Shown here piece by piece: positions 1 to 12,579 of a stretch of 64,000 nucleotides of DNA. The position numbers and the translations under genes are program-made. Position 1 is the stretch's first letter; every line of letters begins with the position of its first letter. This DNA is from Ascidia mentula (taxonomy: Eukaryota; Chordata; Ascidiacea; Phlebobranchia; Ascidiidae). The stretch is taken from contig OX387200.1 in assembly GCA_947561715.1 (NCBI GenBank), positions 8,248,501 to 8,312,500 on the forward strand, read 5' to 3'. A model generated the notes under the pieces. It made no database searches. It was not told where the DNA came from and saw nothing but the letters and a program-made list of their open reading frames with translations.

Positions 1-2105
1 AAAACATCTGACCCGTGAACCATATGGTTTTATTCGCACAACGATGCGACGTGCGGAGTTTATTGTAAATCTTGCGCAACTTTCCTGCCATAGCCTACGT
101 ATGAGGGCGTGAACCTTGAGTGCTAAAATTACTTCTGCAATATGTGTTACAGGTCAGGTCACTGGAGCAAAACCAAAAAATAACATTCAAAAGCGTTAAT
201 GGTCGAGTGAGGTATGCTGTATTAGTGAAGTTACATATGAACCACTGGTGTATTTAGGAGTGGAGATTAACCCATGCCGTGTTTCTAAAAACCGCAAGTT
301 TCGATATTAATACAACGTCTGTCCACTGGTAATTCATAGCTCTTGCAGATGCCAAACCTATCGTGTGCAATTTAGGCATTTACCAAACACGGCAAATGCC
401 ACAAAATTTACCAACTACTAATTTATATTTTGATAACGTCCCGTGGTTAAATATTTGGCAGCATCCAATGAGCGACCTTGCACAAGCACACCACACATTT
501 TTTGCGATTTTCCTAATTGTTTACAAGGCAGTAACACTATTACTTATAAGATGGCGATACTATAGTAACCGCCAGATTGCGATAAGATGATGGCGCGACA
601 AGTCTTTTTATGTTAGTGCCTTATAAATAACAAAGATATGTTGGGACTCAAACAAAGAGAAGTATACAATATAGAATTCACAAGTTATACGCGCTTTGCT
701 CGTTCGCAAGAATTGATTCGGTTAACGCCCACATAACGATTTTTCCTACATCAGGACCATCAATCTGACTTAATTGCTGACAAATATGATGGACTAGATA
801 CTCCTGACAAACCAATCAGAAACAGGTATCGTGTAAGCCACGTTTGACCTGTTTTTACTTTTGGCAATCTCAATTACGTTAGCGACTTGTAACGGCTTAG
901 AACATGTTATGCTTCCCACCACATACGGCGACAAATACATACTTGATATAGCAATACTGATCCATACATAAAATCGCCTAAAAACCTTCTTTTCAACGAA
1001 AATAGTACATGGAAAGGATTTCCCTGAAAGGATGTTTATTCTGTTTTATTCCATGCAGAGCTGTTTTGATTTGGCTTCAAAAAACGTGACTTCTATGTTT
1101 AGTGTTTAGCTAACGAATTCAGATGATTGAGTGTGCCGTGACCCAAACAAGTTCGATAACCAGTGTTTTAGAGAATTGATCGCAAATACACAAACTGGGT
1201 ATACTCACGAAGTGATGTCATATAAACATTAAACGGTATGAGGATCAATAGAGATAAGGAGTGTACAACAGAAACAAGAAATTAATTTACCTTGACGCAA
1301 AAGTCTGTGCAAATTAGTACGTATGATCACTTAATACGTTCCAAGGACAACCACATTCTAATAAATAAGAACTGTGTGGGACCACTACCGTTTATAAGTC
1401 GTGCAAAAATCGTACGCCAAGCACAATTCATACCTGCGACTTTTTTCGAGGCCAGTATTCGAACGCATTATTTCAAACCCAGTGAGCATGAAATGAGGCC
1501 GACCGTTAATGGAGATGTCGAGACCTAATGCAACATTGGTCAGATACACAGACATGTGGCGATTTGTATAGAACCATTAAAGATCGCATTGTGCCAAACA
1601 GAACTTTCTTTCAACAATTACGTCACTTTTACCAACATTTAGTTCATTGCCATGACAAAATCAGAACGGCATATATCACCCAGAGGAGCAAAGCTAAGCC
1701 TAGTTATATTCCCAATATAGTTTCTATGCTAACCGACCCTTTCGTTTTCGTAAAGCAAGTTTGTAAATACGAGGAACAGTATATCACGGAGCTGTTTTTT
1801 TACAAGCATTGCGTGTGTACATCTCGACAAAAAACATCGAGTTTCCACGAAACTACGATTTGTTAAAGGCAGTGGCCATAAACAGTACAACGCAAGCCAT
1901 GGCGCCTCTAAGCCATGTGTGGTATTTCCCACTGGCCATAACGCGGTCCGAGAGAAATCTAGCAGGTGACAGTGACGTGTTCCTGCAAAGTTAGTGGGAA
2001 CGGCCAAAACAGATCCTGCTGTTGGGGACGAATAATATAAAAGAGCAACCCCTTAAACCAATCCTCACTTGATATTTGACATTCAAGAAACTGAAAACTA
2101 CAACG
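1..2105. other. Upstream region of protease copy 1, largely duplicated upstream of copy 2
   Basis: No gene is supported here. From about position 258 onward the sequence reappears, diverged and with gaps, at about 3796-5423 in front of the second protease gene, so the duplicated block carried this DNA along. Copy 1 keeps roughly 200 bases near 380-600 that copy 2 lacks. Short open frames in this stretch have no recognisable content and are not conserved between the two copies. Confidence 0.7.
1963..2043 (+). promoter_or_regulatory. Proximal promoter of protease copy 1
   Basis: A TATA box (TATAAAAG, 2036-2043) lies about 65 nt before the start codon. Upstream are an E-box (CAGGTG, about 1963-1968) and a TGGGAA motif (about 1995-2000). 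The block is conserved before copy 2 (TATATAAG at 5354-5361) and more weakly before copy 3 (TATAAAAG at 9018-9025) and copy 4 (GTGGGAACGG at about 13216-13225, TATA-like run at about 13249). E-box plus TGGGAA resembles the paired bHLH/RBPJ sites that drive vertebrate pancreatic protease genes, but the relative orientation here is not the canonical one, so that parallel is only suggestive. Confidence 0.55.
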
Positions 2106-3440
2106 ATGTTCGTAGCATTCGCTCTTCTTCTTTTGGCCTCAGGTAAGTCTTTCTGGAATAGGTTTGCACCAATTTCTAAGTTTAAATTTCTTTGAAACTC
2201 AAAGCTCGCATCAATCTGTTTCTCCAAAACTTTTTTAAGGTTATTACATAAACAATCTTTTGGATATTTTGCAGGCGCAAGACCTGACAAGGTTATCGGT
2301 GGAACCGCCGTGACCTCCACTAGCACTGCACCATGGCAGGCGTCTCTTCAGCGTTTCGGAAGCCACTTCTGTGGCGGCTCCGTCATCAGTTCCACTAACA
2401 TTATGACCGCTTGCCATTGTCAAAACAGGTACGTTATACTGTAGACATAACATTTAATATATCTTTAAAAATTAAATGATTTCGCTCACAGTTTTGTCAA
2501 CGTTATTACCGGAACCGTAGACTTGCAAGATACCAGCTCATCAATTGCGGCTAACACATTTGTCTGTCACTCGAGCTACACCAGCTTCCCATCAACCAAC
2601 TACGACTACGCCATCATTACCCTGCAATCGTCACTGACTTTGGAGGACGGAGTGGTAGGTGTATTTGATGTGCAAAATACAGGTTTTACGACTATTTCGG
2701 TCTCTTTAGTGACTGAAACACTTTAGTAACTGTGTACTCATCTTTAACTCAGTTTAATCTTGTTTCTGTTACCTACGTAGAGATTTTTATAAAAGTACTT
2801 TACAGGTTGAGGCTATCACTGTACCAACCCAAGATTACCCTGCAGGAACACCAGCTCTGCTTACAGGTTGGGGACTTACCGACGGTAGCAGCAACACTCT
2901 TCCGAGATACCTCCAACAGGCAACCCTTAACTTGGTCAGCCAAGGTACTTGCCAGAGTATTTGGGGCACATTGATGATCAAGGATCAAATGCAATGCGCA
3001 TACGTCGAAAACAACGCTGGTGGATGCAACGTAAGTAAAATTTGTGCCACGAACAAAATATAAACACGAAAGACACAAGCAGTAAATTTTGTGCTTCGAT
3101 GTAACCAGAATCCTTACTGCAGTTGTTTGTTCTCTGTAATAAGTGTAAATATTTTTCCAATTATTGTGATCCTTTTATCGTAAAGGCAAGACACTCCTTG
3201 ATACATTACATTCCCTCGTGTTTTGTTGGTCTGTTTCCCGTTGGTTTTCAGGCTGAGCACAATCATGTATTTTCCATACAGGGAGACTCCGGTGGCCCAT
3301 TGGCTGTGAATGACAATGGAACCTGGATGTTGGTTGGAAACGTCTCATGGGGATTGAACGGATGCTCTACCGCAAACCCGACTGTTTTCTCCAAGAATGC
3401 TGCTGTTTACTCTTGGATCTCCCAAAACGCCAGCATCTAA
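2106..3440 (+). CDS. Chymotrypsin-like digestive serine protease, copy 1 (five exons)
   Basis: Secreted S1-family endopeptidase, probably a gut zymogen. Exons 2106-2142, 2275-2428, 2492-2654, 2806-3030 and 3282-3440 have GT-AG borders and join in frame to 245 aa. A hydrophobic signal peptide (residues 1-13) is followed by a very short propeptide cleaved before VIGG (residue 19). The triad is visible: His in TACHC, Asp in NYDYA, Ser in GDSGGP. The residue six before the catalytic Ser is Gly, not the Asp of trypsins, which points to chymotrypsin- or brachyurin-like specificity. The start is fixed by the promoter and signal peptide. An AATAAA lies at 3464-3469. Nearly identical to the next gene except at the C-terminus. 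Confidence 0.93.
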
Positions 3441-3613
3441 ACACGATGTCTAGACCATCAAAAAATAAAGATTTAAACCAGTGATCTGTGGTGTTTCCAT
3501 ACGAATTTATTTATCTAGAGTCCAGGAAGTGTTTAGATTCACAACATAGAAATTATGTAGAGAGTCTATCAAAAGAATTTTAAAACAAAATAATTTCCAT
3601 ATGATAAGCATAT

Positions 3614-3760
3614 GTGGAGCCAATAATATGAATTGTTTAGTCACCACAAAGTGGAAGTCTTTGCTTGGCCGTTTGGTCAGCAAAGTTATCTGATAGTCAC
3701 ACCAGCTGCACTTATCAGACCTTTTAGGTCTAAACAGTGGCCATCTGTAATATTCGGCAT
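3614..3760 (+). mobile_element. MITE copy A (GTGGAGCCAATAATATG family)
   Basis: Starts with GTGGAGCCAATAATATGAAT and contains a core seen at three other places: 19010-19099 (reverse core), 26741-26815 (reverse) and 57602-57721 (+). Some copies begin, and one ends, with the same terminal sequence in opposite orientation, as expected for short terminal inverted repeats. It contains no coding capacity. The right end of this copy is not clear. It lies in the spacer between protease copies 1 and 2. Confidence 0.6.
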
Positions 3761-3969
3761 AAAAGGCAAGAATCCCAGTTCAGCGTAGTGAGAAGGGGAG
3801 ATTAACCCATGCCGTATTTTTAAAAAACGCAAGTTTCGATATTAATACAACGTCTGTCCACTGGTAATTCACAGCTCAGATGCCAAACCTGTCATGTGCA
3901 ATTAAAGCATTTTGCCTACAAAGTAAGCGACATGGCTTTTTGTGTTAGTGCCTTATAAATAACAAAGAC

Positions 3970-4034
3970 AAGCCTGGACTTGAACCCCGAACATCTGGAG
4001 TTCAGCGCGCCAATCCATTGCGTCACAGCAGAGA
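3970..4034 (-). repeat. tRNA-like (Pol III promoter) relic, possible SINE head
   Basis: Read on the minus strand the segment has an A-box-like GACGCAATGG and a B box GGTTCAAGTCC at tRNA-like spacing. No clean cloverleaf with paired acceptor ends is seen, so a functional tRNA is unlikely. Copy 1 upstream DNA has lost most of the same stretch (about 640-670), so the relic predates the protease duplication. A tRNA-derived SINE fragment is the best guess. Confidence 0.35.
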
Positions 4035-5423
4035 CGTACAGTATAGAATTCACAAGTTATACGCGCTTTGCTCGTTCGCAAGAATTCGGTTGACACCTAC
4101 ATCACGATTTTTCCTACATCAGAACCATTAATCTGACCTCCTTGCTGATAAATCTGATGGACTGGATACTCCTGACAAACCAATCAGAAACAACAGGTAT
4201 CGTGTAAGCCACGTTTATACCGTTTTTTACTTTTGGCAATCTCAATTACGTTAGCGACTTGTAACGGCTTAGAACATGTTATGCTTCCCACCACATACGG
4301 CGACACATACATACTTGATATAGCAATACTGACCCATGCATAAAATCGCCTAAAAATCTTCTTTTCAACGAAAATAGTATACATTGAAAGGATTTCCCTG
4401 AAAGGATGTTTATTCTGTTTTATTCCATGCAGAGCTGTTTTGATTTGGCTTTAAAAAACGTGAATTCTATGTTTGGTGTTCAGCTAACGAATTCAGATGA
4501 TTTAGTGTGCCGGGACCCAAACAAGTTCGATAACCAGTGTTTTACAGAACATATGGATATAACGTTCTTCAAGTCTACGAGGTAGCTGGTTCATCGCAAA
4601 TACACAAACTGGGTTTACTTACGAAGTGATGTCATATTGACATTAAACGATACGAAGATCAATAGAGATAAGGAGTGTACAACAGACACCTGAAGTTAAG
4701 TTGCGTTAACGCAAAAAGTCTGTGCAAATTAGTACGTATTATAACTTAAATACATTCCAAGGACCACCATATTCTAACAAATCAGAACTGTGAGGCACCA
4801 CTACCGATTATAACACTTACAAAAATCGTACGCCAAGCACAATTCATGCCCGCGACCTTTTCCAGGCAAGAATTCGAACGCAATACTCCAAACCCAGTGG
4901 ACATGAATAACGATAATAGGTCTTCTATTGGACGTGAGGCCGACCATGAATAGAGATTTTGAGACCTAATGCACCCTTGGTCAGAGACACAGACAAGCGG
5001 CGATTTGTGTAGAACAGATCGCATTGTGGCAACAGAACATTATTTCAACAATTACGTCACTTTCACCACAATTTAGTTCGAGAACAATGTTACGAGGAAC
5101 AGTATCACTGAGCTTGTTTTTTGACAAGAAATACCTCGGCAATGTACGTAACATCGCGCTTTGCACGAAACTACGATTTGTAAAAGGCAGTGGCTATAAA
5201 CAGTACAACGTAAGTCATGGCGCCTCTAAGCCATGTGCGTTATTTTCCTCAAGTCATGACGTGGTTCGAGAGAAAACTAGCAGGTGACAGTGACGTGTTC
5301 CTGCAAAGTTAGTGGGAACGGCAAGAACAGATCCTGCTGTTGGGGCCGAAAAGTATATAAGAACAAGCTCTCAAACCAATCTTCACTTGATATTTGACAT
5401 TCAAGAAACTGAAAACTACAACG

Positions 5424-6764
5424 ATGTTCGTAGCATTCGCTCTTCTTCTTTTGGCCTCAGGTAAGTCTTTCTGGAATAGGTTTGCACCATTTTCTAAGTT
5501 TAAATTTTTTTGAAACTCAAAGCTCGCATCAATCTGTTTCTCCGAAACTTTTTTAGGGTTATTACATAAACAATCTTTTGGATATTTTGCAGGCGCAAGA
5601 CCTGACAAGGTTATCGGTGGAACCGCCGTGACCTCCACTAGCACTGCACCATGGCAGGCGTCTCTTCAGCGTTTCGGAAGCCACTTCTGTGGCGGCTCCG
5701 TCATCAGTTCCATTAACATCATGACCGCTTGCCATTGTCATAACAGGTACGTTATACTGTAGACATAACATTTAATATATCTTTAAAAATTAAATGATTT
5801 CGCTCACAGTTTTGTCGACGTTATTACCGGAACCGTAGACTTGCAAGATACCAGCTCATCAATTGCGGCTAACACATTTGTCTGTCACTCGAGCTACACC
5901 AGCTTCCCGTCAACCAACTACGACTATGCCATCATTACCCTGCAATCGTCACTGACTTTGGAGGACGGAGTGGTAGGTCTATTTGATGTGCAAAATACAA
6001 GTTTTACGACTATTTCGGTCTCTTTAGTGACTGAAACACTTTAGTAACTGTGCCCTCAACTTCACCTAAGTTTAATCTTGTTTCTGTTACCTACGTAGAG
6101 ATTTTTATAAAAGTACTTTACAGGTTGAGGTTATCACTGTACCAACCCAAGATTACCCTGCAGGAACACCAGCTCTGCTTACAGGTTGGGGACTTACCGA
6201 CGGTAGCAGCAACACTCTTCCGAGATACCTCCAACAGGCAACCCTTAACTTGGTCAGCCAAGGTACTTGCCAGAGTATTTGGGGCACATTGATGATCAAG
6301 GATCAAATGCAATGCGCATACGTCGAAAACAACGCTGGTGGATGCAACGTAAGTAAAATTTGTGCCACGAACAAAATAAAAACACGAAAGACACAAGCAG
6401 TAAATTTTGTGCTTCGATGTAACCAGAATCCTTACTGCAATTGTTTTCTTTTCTCTGTAATAAGTGTAAATATTTTTCCAATTATTATGATACTTTTATC
6501 GTAAAGGCAAGACACTGCTTGATACATTACATTCCCTCGTGTTTTGTTGGTCTGTTTCCCGTTGGTTTTCAGGCTGAGCACAATCATGTATTTTCCATAC
6601 AGGGAGACTCCGGTGGCCCATTGGCTGTGAATGACAATGGAACCTGGATGTTGGTCGGTAACGTCTCATGGGGATTGAACGGATGCTCTACCGCAAACCC
6701 GACTGTTTTCTCCAAGAATGCTGCTGTTTACGATTGGATCAGCGGAATTGCCTACCTCCCTTAA
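5424..6764 (+). CDS. Chymotrypsin-like digestive serine protease, copy 2 (five exons)
   Basis: Tandem duplicate of the previous gene, start-to-start distance 3318 nt. Exons 5424-5460, 5593-5746, 5810-5972, 6124-6348 and 6603-6764 join to 246 aa. Signal peptide, VIGG activation site, His/Asp/Ser triad and Gly specificity residue are all as in copy 1. The last residues differ clearly: copy 1 ends [10 protein letters not shown], this one [11 protein letters not shown]. Introns are almost identical to copy 1, so the duplication is young. AATAAA at 6789-6794. TATATAAG at 5354-5361 supports the start. Confidence 0.93.
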
Positions 6765-6799
6765 ATACGATGTCTTTATCATCAAAGTAATAAAGATTT

Positions 6800-9088
6800 A
6801 AACCAGTATTTTTTTGTCTTTTCTAACGGTTTTATTTACTTTGGATGGAGTTTAGCCCCAAAACAGGAATTATATAGAGAGTCTATTGAGAGAATTTTGC
6901 AACGAAACAATTTCCATTCATGCGTTTTTCTTCGGCGTAGTCCCTCTATATATATATATAACAAGAAGAACATTTCACCAAAAAAAAAACACTCTGACAC
7001 CAATTTAACACGAAGGTCCATTGGCAGGCTATTTCAGTTATGATAAATATCAATTGCTAAATATGAATGGATCCAATGTTTTGTGGTTGGATCGCGGTCA
7101 TGATTTGTTCACGCTATGCACATCGTGCGCCCAAGAACACAACACAAATCAATCAGGGATTAATGGAATGCTCATCAACTTTAAATATCGAATTTAGAAG
7201 TATGGCCATTAAAAGACGCAAACGTTTTCAGTACAACCATGTGCGAAGTTAAGTCTGGACAAAACACGCTCTGCGTTGTAAAATTTCTTTGGCGCATAAC
7301 TTTCGAAAAAAACATGGTAATTTTCGACGAGAAAAACGACCCAAAATTCAAATTTACTTTGCTAAATAAAAATTATTTTCAACCTTTAAAAATTGATTCG
7401 GTCTTGCGAGCTTGAGGCGAATTCTATGCACAGCCAACCACAAATGCTGAGGAATGTCCTCCCTGGTAACGGTAAGCGTTTAAATCTCACTGGATTAACT
7501 CCCGCTAAGGGAATATTTTATTTGTAGGTAAGGAAACGACTAAAATACCGGAAATTTTGATATATAACCGAAATTAATTCTTTCGGCGATTATAAGCAGT
7601 GTCGCCAACCCCAATACGGTAAACGCCCAAGTTACCTTGCACTGGCGATCTGTGGCTAACACCTGGAGCCGTGCGACCAAAGGCTTCTCTTGGCTACATT
7701 TACAAGGCAATCAAAATAACAGCGCAATTGAAAACAACGTTTTTTTTCGTTTTTTGACCACACCGGTGTTTGAACCCAGGCTATCCTGGGCACGTAGGCT
7801 ATCCTGGGATATATCGCGTTATGCCTTAAATACAACCGTACTGCACTTCATCGTCCAACAATAAGTCTCTCTATGTATATGAGACCACAGCGCACAACAA
7901 CCAATCGGTCTTCACTCCGCGCCACCACAAGAGAACTTTAAAGTTTGCCACTGATTATTTCGGCCGCCAGTATCCTAACCAATCAGGTTAGTCTGCCACG
8001 CAAACACGACTGCTCGAGCGTAAAAATAAAAGGTGACAAAGGTGAAACAAATACGAATACATTGCAAAAAGCGTGAGGAAATTTGAACCCAATGATAGAA
8101 ACAATATGTGCGATAAACAAAACCAACAACTTTAAAGAGAATAAATAACAAAGTTATCGTTTATTGTGATCCTCATTAAGGACTGCACATTATTGCACAT
8201 CTTGTCAGCTGCTGCAGATTATCAAAAACGTGAAAAACACAAACAAATCTGGCAAGATCATAGTTAAGCGGAAAAACTTTTGAGTCAGAAACAGAAAAAA
8301 CAACGAAATCGTATTGTCATTTTATTGATAAAGAACATGTATAAAATATGTATATCACAAAAACCAGGTTCATAACGACAACTTACTTTTTTTCTAATAA
8401 CTTGTCGAAAAATGAGATACCAAGACTTTGTTGCCCATAAGACTTTGGTGATTCTGATATCAATTAGGTCTGTCTAAATATTATCTATATCGTATTTCAA
8501 GGCTAAGCGTATTTTGCTTCATGGTGATTGTTTGTGGTGCAATTTGCAATGTCACTAATAAAGACAAAATCGAAAATCGAACATTGCTCTTTGCTCTTTG
8601 CAGCGAAGAACGATTTGTGTGAAGCTGTGGTTGTCAACCTGATGAGGAGTGCTTTACATGACGGTAGAGAAGTTGCACATCCCAACAGGTTTATTGAAAA
8701 GCTTTCTCCTGTTAACATTTAAACCTACAGGGAGGACGTCGCGATATGCTTTTGTATCAATCATATGTCATGAGTATTTAGGGGTTTACGTACCCCCGTT
8801 GAGAACAACTTGTTTAAGGCAAAACATTGAAAACAATACAGCGCCAGCCGCGATGCCCTTTAACCCCTATTAAAGGGCTAACCCAGTTGAAAGGCCATAT
8901 GTGTTATTTCCCACTGGTCATCACGTGGATCGAGAGAAAACAAACATATGGCATTCACGTGTTTCTGCAACGTTAGTGAGAACGATTACATCTGACCCTT
9001 CTGTTGGGACCGAATTCTATAAAAGAGCAACCACTCCAAACCAAGTTACACTTGATATTTTACTGTCAAGAAACTGAAAACCACAAAA
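6800..9088. other. Spacer between protease copies 2 and 3
   Basis: No supported gene. A short TA run lies at about 6948-6961. Two B-box-like strings on the minus strand (about 7768 and 8087) lack convincing A boxes. The last 150 nt hold the copy 3 promoter (TATAAAAG 9018-9025). Otherwise I see nothing in it. Confidence 0.5.
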
Positions 9089-10474
9089 ATGTTTGTAGCA
9101 TTCGCTTTACTTCTTTTGGCGGCAGGTAAGACTTGTTGTGTTGATATTTCCTGATTATCCGTGCAACGCGATACAAAAATAGGAATAATGCATTGCTTGT
9201 TCCTGGCGTTATTTGGGATGGTTTCAGCTTAAAAAAGTTTTGATTGTTTTGAATTGATTTATACAGAACATAAATCAGCACGTCACTCTAAGACAATCAA
9301 CCTGACTCACGCCCAATAAGCTAAATGCTCTAATAAAAATCTTTCAATGTTGAATGTTTATGAATCTCACCGCTTATCATGTATAGTCGTGTATGATTGA
9401 AAGTTTTGACAACAAGAAACCACGTCAGTATTGACATATCAAATAATTTAGGCGCCAGGCCCGAGGATCGTGTCATTGGCGGTACAGAAGTGACCTCCAC
9501 TAGCACTGCACCGTGGCAGGCATCTCTTCAGCGTTTCGGAAGCCATTTCTGTGGGGCCTCCGTCATCGATTCATTGCATGTTATGACCGCCTGTCACTGC
9601 CAATACAACAGGTAAAATTTGTCTTTGACATGTTGTACGCAAGGTTGTTTATCTTTGTTCAAAGCGGTGTGAAAGTCATCACTGGCACCCTTAACTGGGC
9701 ACAAGGAGGAGAGGAACATTCAGCAAATTCATTCACCTGCCACGGCAGCTACAATAGCCGTACCATCGACTACGATTATGCGGTTGTCACCGTAGGGTCA
9801 CAAATAACTATGAATTCCAATGTAAGTTATAATATCTACGCGTTTTTCGTAAGTTGGCAAAAATAGCACTTGGTTATTTAATCTCATGTGCATTGTTTTA
9901 AAGCAGTATTGTGTAGTCACGTTGCTAGTCATGATGCCTGTAACAAGCGTCTCTGAAAATCATCATTGATACAGGTCCAGTCCATTGTGGTGGCAACATC
10001 AGATTATCCAGGCGGAACCCCGGCCCAGATTACTGGCTGGGGATTGACTGACGGCAGCGCCAACACACTCCCTACTCAACTCCAAGTAGCAATGCTTGAA
10101 ATTGTCAGTCCTGCAAGTTGCAAACTTTCCTGGCCTGGTAGCATCACCGATCAAATGGTGTGCGCTGGAATTGCGAACGAAGCTGGTGGATGTAACGTAA
10201 GCACTTGCCCAATATTCGGGACGCAAATATAATTGTTTTAATAAAGTTTAAACTAATTACGGTGTTTTGGTTCATAGTGGCAGCATTTTTTCTAACTGTT
10301 CCAATTTTTGTTAAGGGAGATTCTGGTGGCCCATTGGCTGTGAATGACAACGGAACCTGGAAGTTGGTCGGTAACGTCTCGTGGGGATTGAACGGTTGCG
10401 CCACTACCAGACCGACTGTGTTCTCCAAGAACTCCGCCGTCTACAGCTGGATCCAGAGCAATTCCAACATCTAA
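9089..10474 (+). CDS. Chymotrypsin-like digestive serine protease, copy 3 (five exons)
   Basis: Exons 9089-9125, 9452-9611, 9665-9821, 9975-10196 and 10316-10474 join in frame to 244 aa. A 13-residue signal peptide is followed by ARPEDR and the VIGG mature start, so activation is after Arg. Catalytic His (TACHC), Asp (DYDYA) and Ser (GDSGGP) are present, with Gly six residues before the Ser. Intron positions and phases equal those of copies 1 and 2, but introns and exons 1-4 have diverged. Exon 5 and the 3' UTR are nearly identical to copy 4. AATAAA at 10505-10510. Same secreted S1 protease role as its neighbours. Confidence 0.92.
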
Positions 10475-10510
10475 AGTGCTAATTGAAGCATAAGTGATGT
10501 AACCAATAAA

Positions 10511-12400
10511 TCAAATCAAAATTAAAATCGTGTGTATTTTGTGCAAAACTTACGCAAATAAACAATGCAGAAATAAAATGGCAGGGACATCATAACGGTT
10601 ATATCGAGTTAGGCGCCATTGTGAAGTGATATCTTCGAGAAGAATCACCATTTGTCGGAGGAAAAAGGAAACTTTATTTTACGTACAAGTCTGTAGTGTC
10701 TTATCTAGTTATGAATATTTATAAGTTGTTTATTGGAACGTGATTGTAAGTCAATAAGTGAAGGTGAAGTCACTGAAAGCGTGTCTGTGATAAAAGTGCA
10801 GGAGATAGTTGGCGAACAATGAGGACAACCGCATGTTACTGGCTCAATTCCCGACACAGAATTTTATATTCTTGTACATTTTACTTGCAAGGTAACTGCG
10901 GATAAACTGAAGGGTATTTTTTGCGTTAACGTTGTCAACTCCAACCAAATTTAAGTTTACATTCCCAGACTTGTCACCAACAAATTCAGAAATGTATTCA
11001 AATCTTTTCGCACTGCAAGTGTAAACGGTTCGCACATTAAAGTTCTTTCTGGTCTTGCAACACAACAAAACATCCCATACACAATTACATTTTGCGCATA
11101 CCAACCCCGAGATTGACAAGAATAACCTTATGCCATGGGACCAACCAGACCACAACCGAAACCGGCTTTTCTCGTAATTTGCATACCTTTGTGTCCACTG
11201 TACTTCGGTTGCCACACACTTACTTTGTCATAAGGGTTGTGGAACAAATCTCAATTTCTGCCGCCTGTTCCTCTCCATAATAAACAAAATTGAAGGTACG
11301 TTTTGCATGGACTTCTCCTGTCAGGTTGGTAAAAATTTTACTGAGGAATTAAAAAAACTATGTTTTATATTTGGATGAAATTCATGAGGAATCCATCGAT
11401 GTTTGTCTGAAGATACGAAATTTGAATATTCACCTTCTGGTAATGAGTCAGGCGAAACAATCCACGAGTAGGAAATTTTAGTTTTATTACAATTTTTTTA
11501 TGTTATCCAACGTGAAAATTCAATATGATTTAAATGTATTTGCAGAGAAAGTAAGACTAAAGCAGTTGCAGGAAAGTACATAATTGTGGAAAAGGATTAA
11601 TTATCCAACTATTTCTTGCTTGTTTGAAATGTATGTGTGCACGTAAGATAGTTGGTGTCCGTGCAAATGGAAGTTTTAAGCAAAACTGCACAAATTTCAA
11701 GTGTAATTTTTAAAGTTTTAGGATCCTAAGTCAATGAGAGAACAATCGACAAACATTCCTCAAACAAACTCGGAGTATACTACTTGACTGTGAATCATAA
11801 GATTTCATATTTTGATTCACTATAAGTCTGTTTTGCAACTTGTGTCACAAGTTTACCTGAAAACAACCCTAGCTTTTCTGACAACTTTACCAAAATATAA
11901 CCAAAAACAATTGCAGGGGGGACAGGAAACGGTTTTATGTAATTGCAGACAAAATTTGCAGAATCGCTTTCTTGCAGACGAAATGGCTTCTATAGTTACG
12001 CATCATTATACGCTTGATTGATTTTGAGGCTTTTATCTGTAAGTTGTTGTATTTTTCTCTAACTCGTAATACACACAGTTTTCAGCATATTGAGGAATAA
12101 TTTATTAAATAATAAATTTTGTGTTGCAACAAAACAGTTTTTATTTAAGTGTTTTCATATAAATCACCACATTAGTCAAATTTAACAAATCTGTTCGTGG
12201 CAATTCAGCAACAAGCCGCAGGCCAATTTATCCAGATGCTATACGTAGAGGTAAAGTGCCAAATGGTGGATATACGGACCAAATATCCGTACTAGGTCTA
12301 GAATATATAGACCGAATAGCGGAGATGGACCGCCGCCTACCCCTGAAGCGAGACTCCGGAGACTTCGGTGTGAAACCAATGCCAACTCTGTTTCATGCCC
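10511..12400. other. Spacer with no supported gene
   Basis: A minus-strand open frame of 123 codons (10844-11215) has no recognised domain, no clear start context and no splice partner, so it is not called. The remaining sequence is AT-rich and shows nothing I can name. Confidence 0.45.
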
Positions 12401-12402
12401 AG

Positions 12403-12575
12403 GTTTGCCAAATCGTTCAACACATTTTGGTAGGCCCGCGAAAAGGGGTTACTTCAGTTCAGGCCGCCGAGGAACTTATTGAAAGTTCGAGCAAAGAAAA
12501 CTCCCAAATTTGGAACCATTGCGATATTGACATGATTCGTTCGCTGGTCCAGTCCGACTGACACAAACGCAGTAA
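12403..12575 (+). pseudogene. Duplicated last exon of the leucine-dehydrogenase-like gene
   Basis: The frame reading VCQIVQHIL...TSVQAAEEL...IRSLVQSD closely matches the terminal exon of the dehydrogenase gene at 17561-17737 on the other strand. The 3' intron end (TGCCCAG) before the exon is also copied, so this is a genomic segment copy and not a retrocopy. The Trp codon after QSD has become a stop. No other exon of the gene is nearby. The open frame begins upstream (12256) in unrelated sequence. Probably non-functional. Confidence 0.75.
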
Positions 12576-12579
12576 ACCG

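Larger units (their letters stand above)
3480..5423. other. Spacer between protease copies 1 and 2
   Basis: No gene is supported. About 3480-3795 holds the MITE. From about 3796 to the start codon at 5424 the DNA is the duplicate of the upstream region of copy 1, with the promoter block at about 5270-5361. Open frames here are shadows. Confidence 0.65.

Noticed and set aside
7740-8110. B-box-like strings on the minus strand as tRNA genes or SINEs
   Set aside because: No A box or cloverleaf could be placed at the proper distance.
10844-11215. 123-codon minus-strand open frame
   Set aside because: No domain, no splice partner and no conserved neighbour. It is within the range expected by chance for AT-rich spacer.
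12256-12561. 101-codon plus-strand open frame as a gene
   Set aside because: Only its second half has homology, to the last exon of the dehydrogenase gene, and a copied intron edge lies in the middle of the frame.
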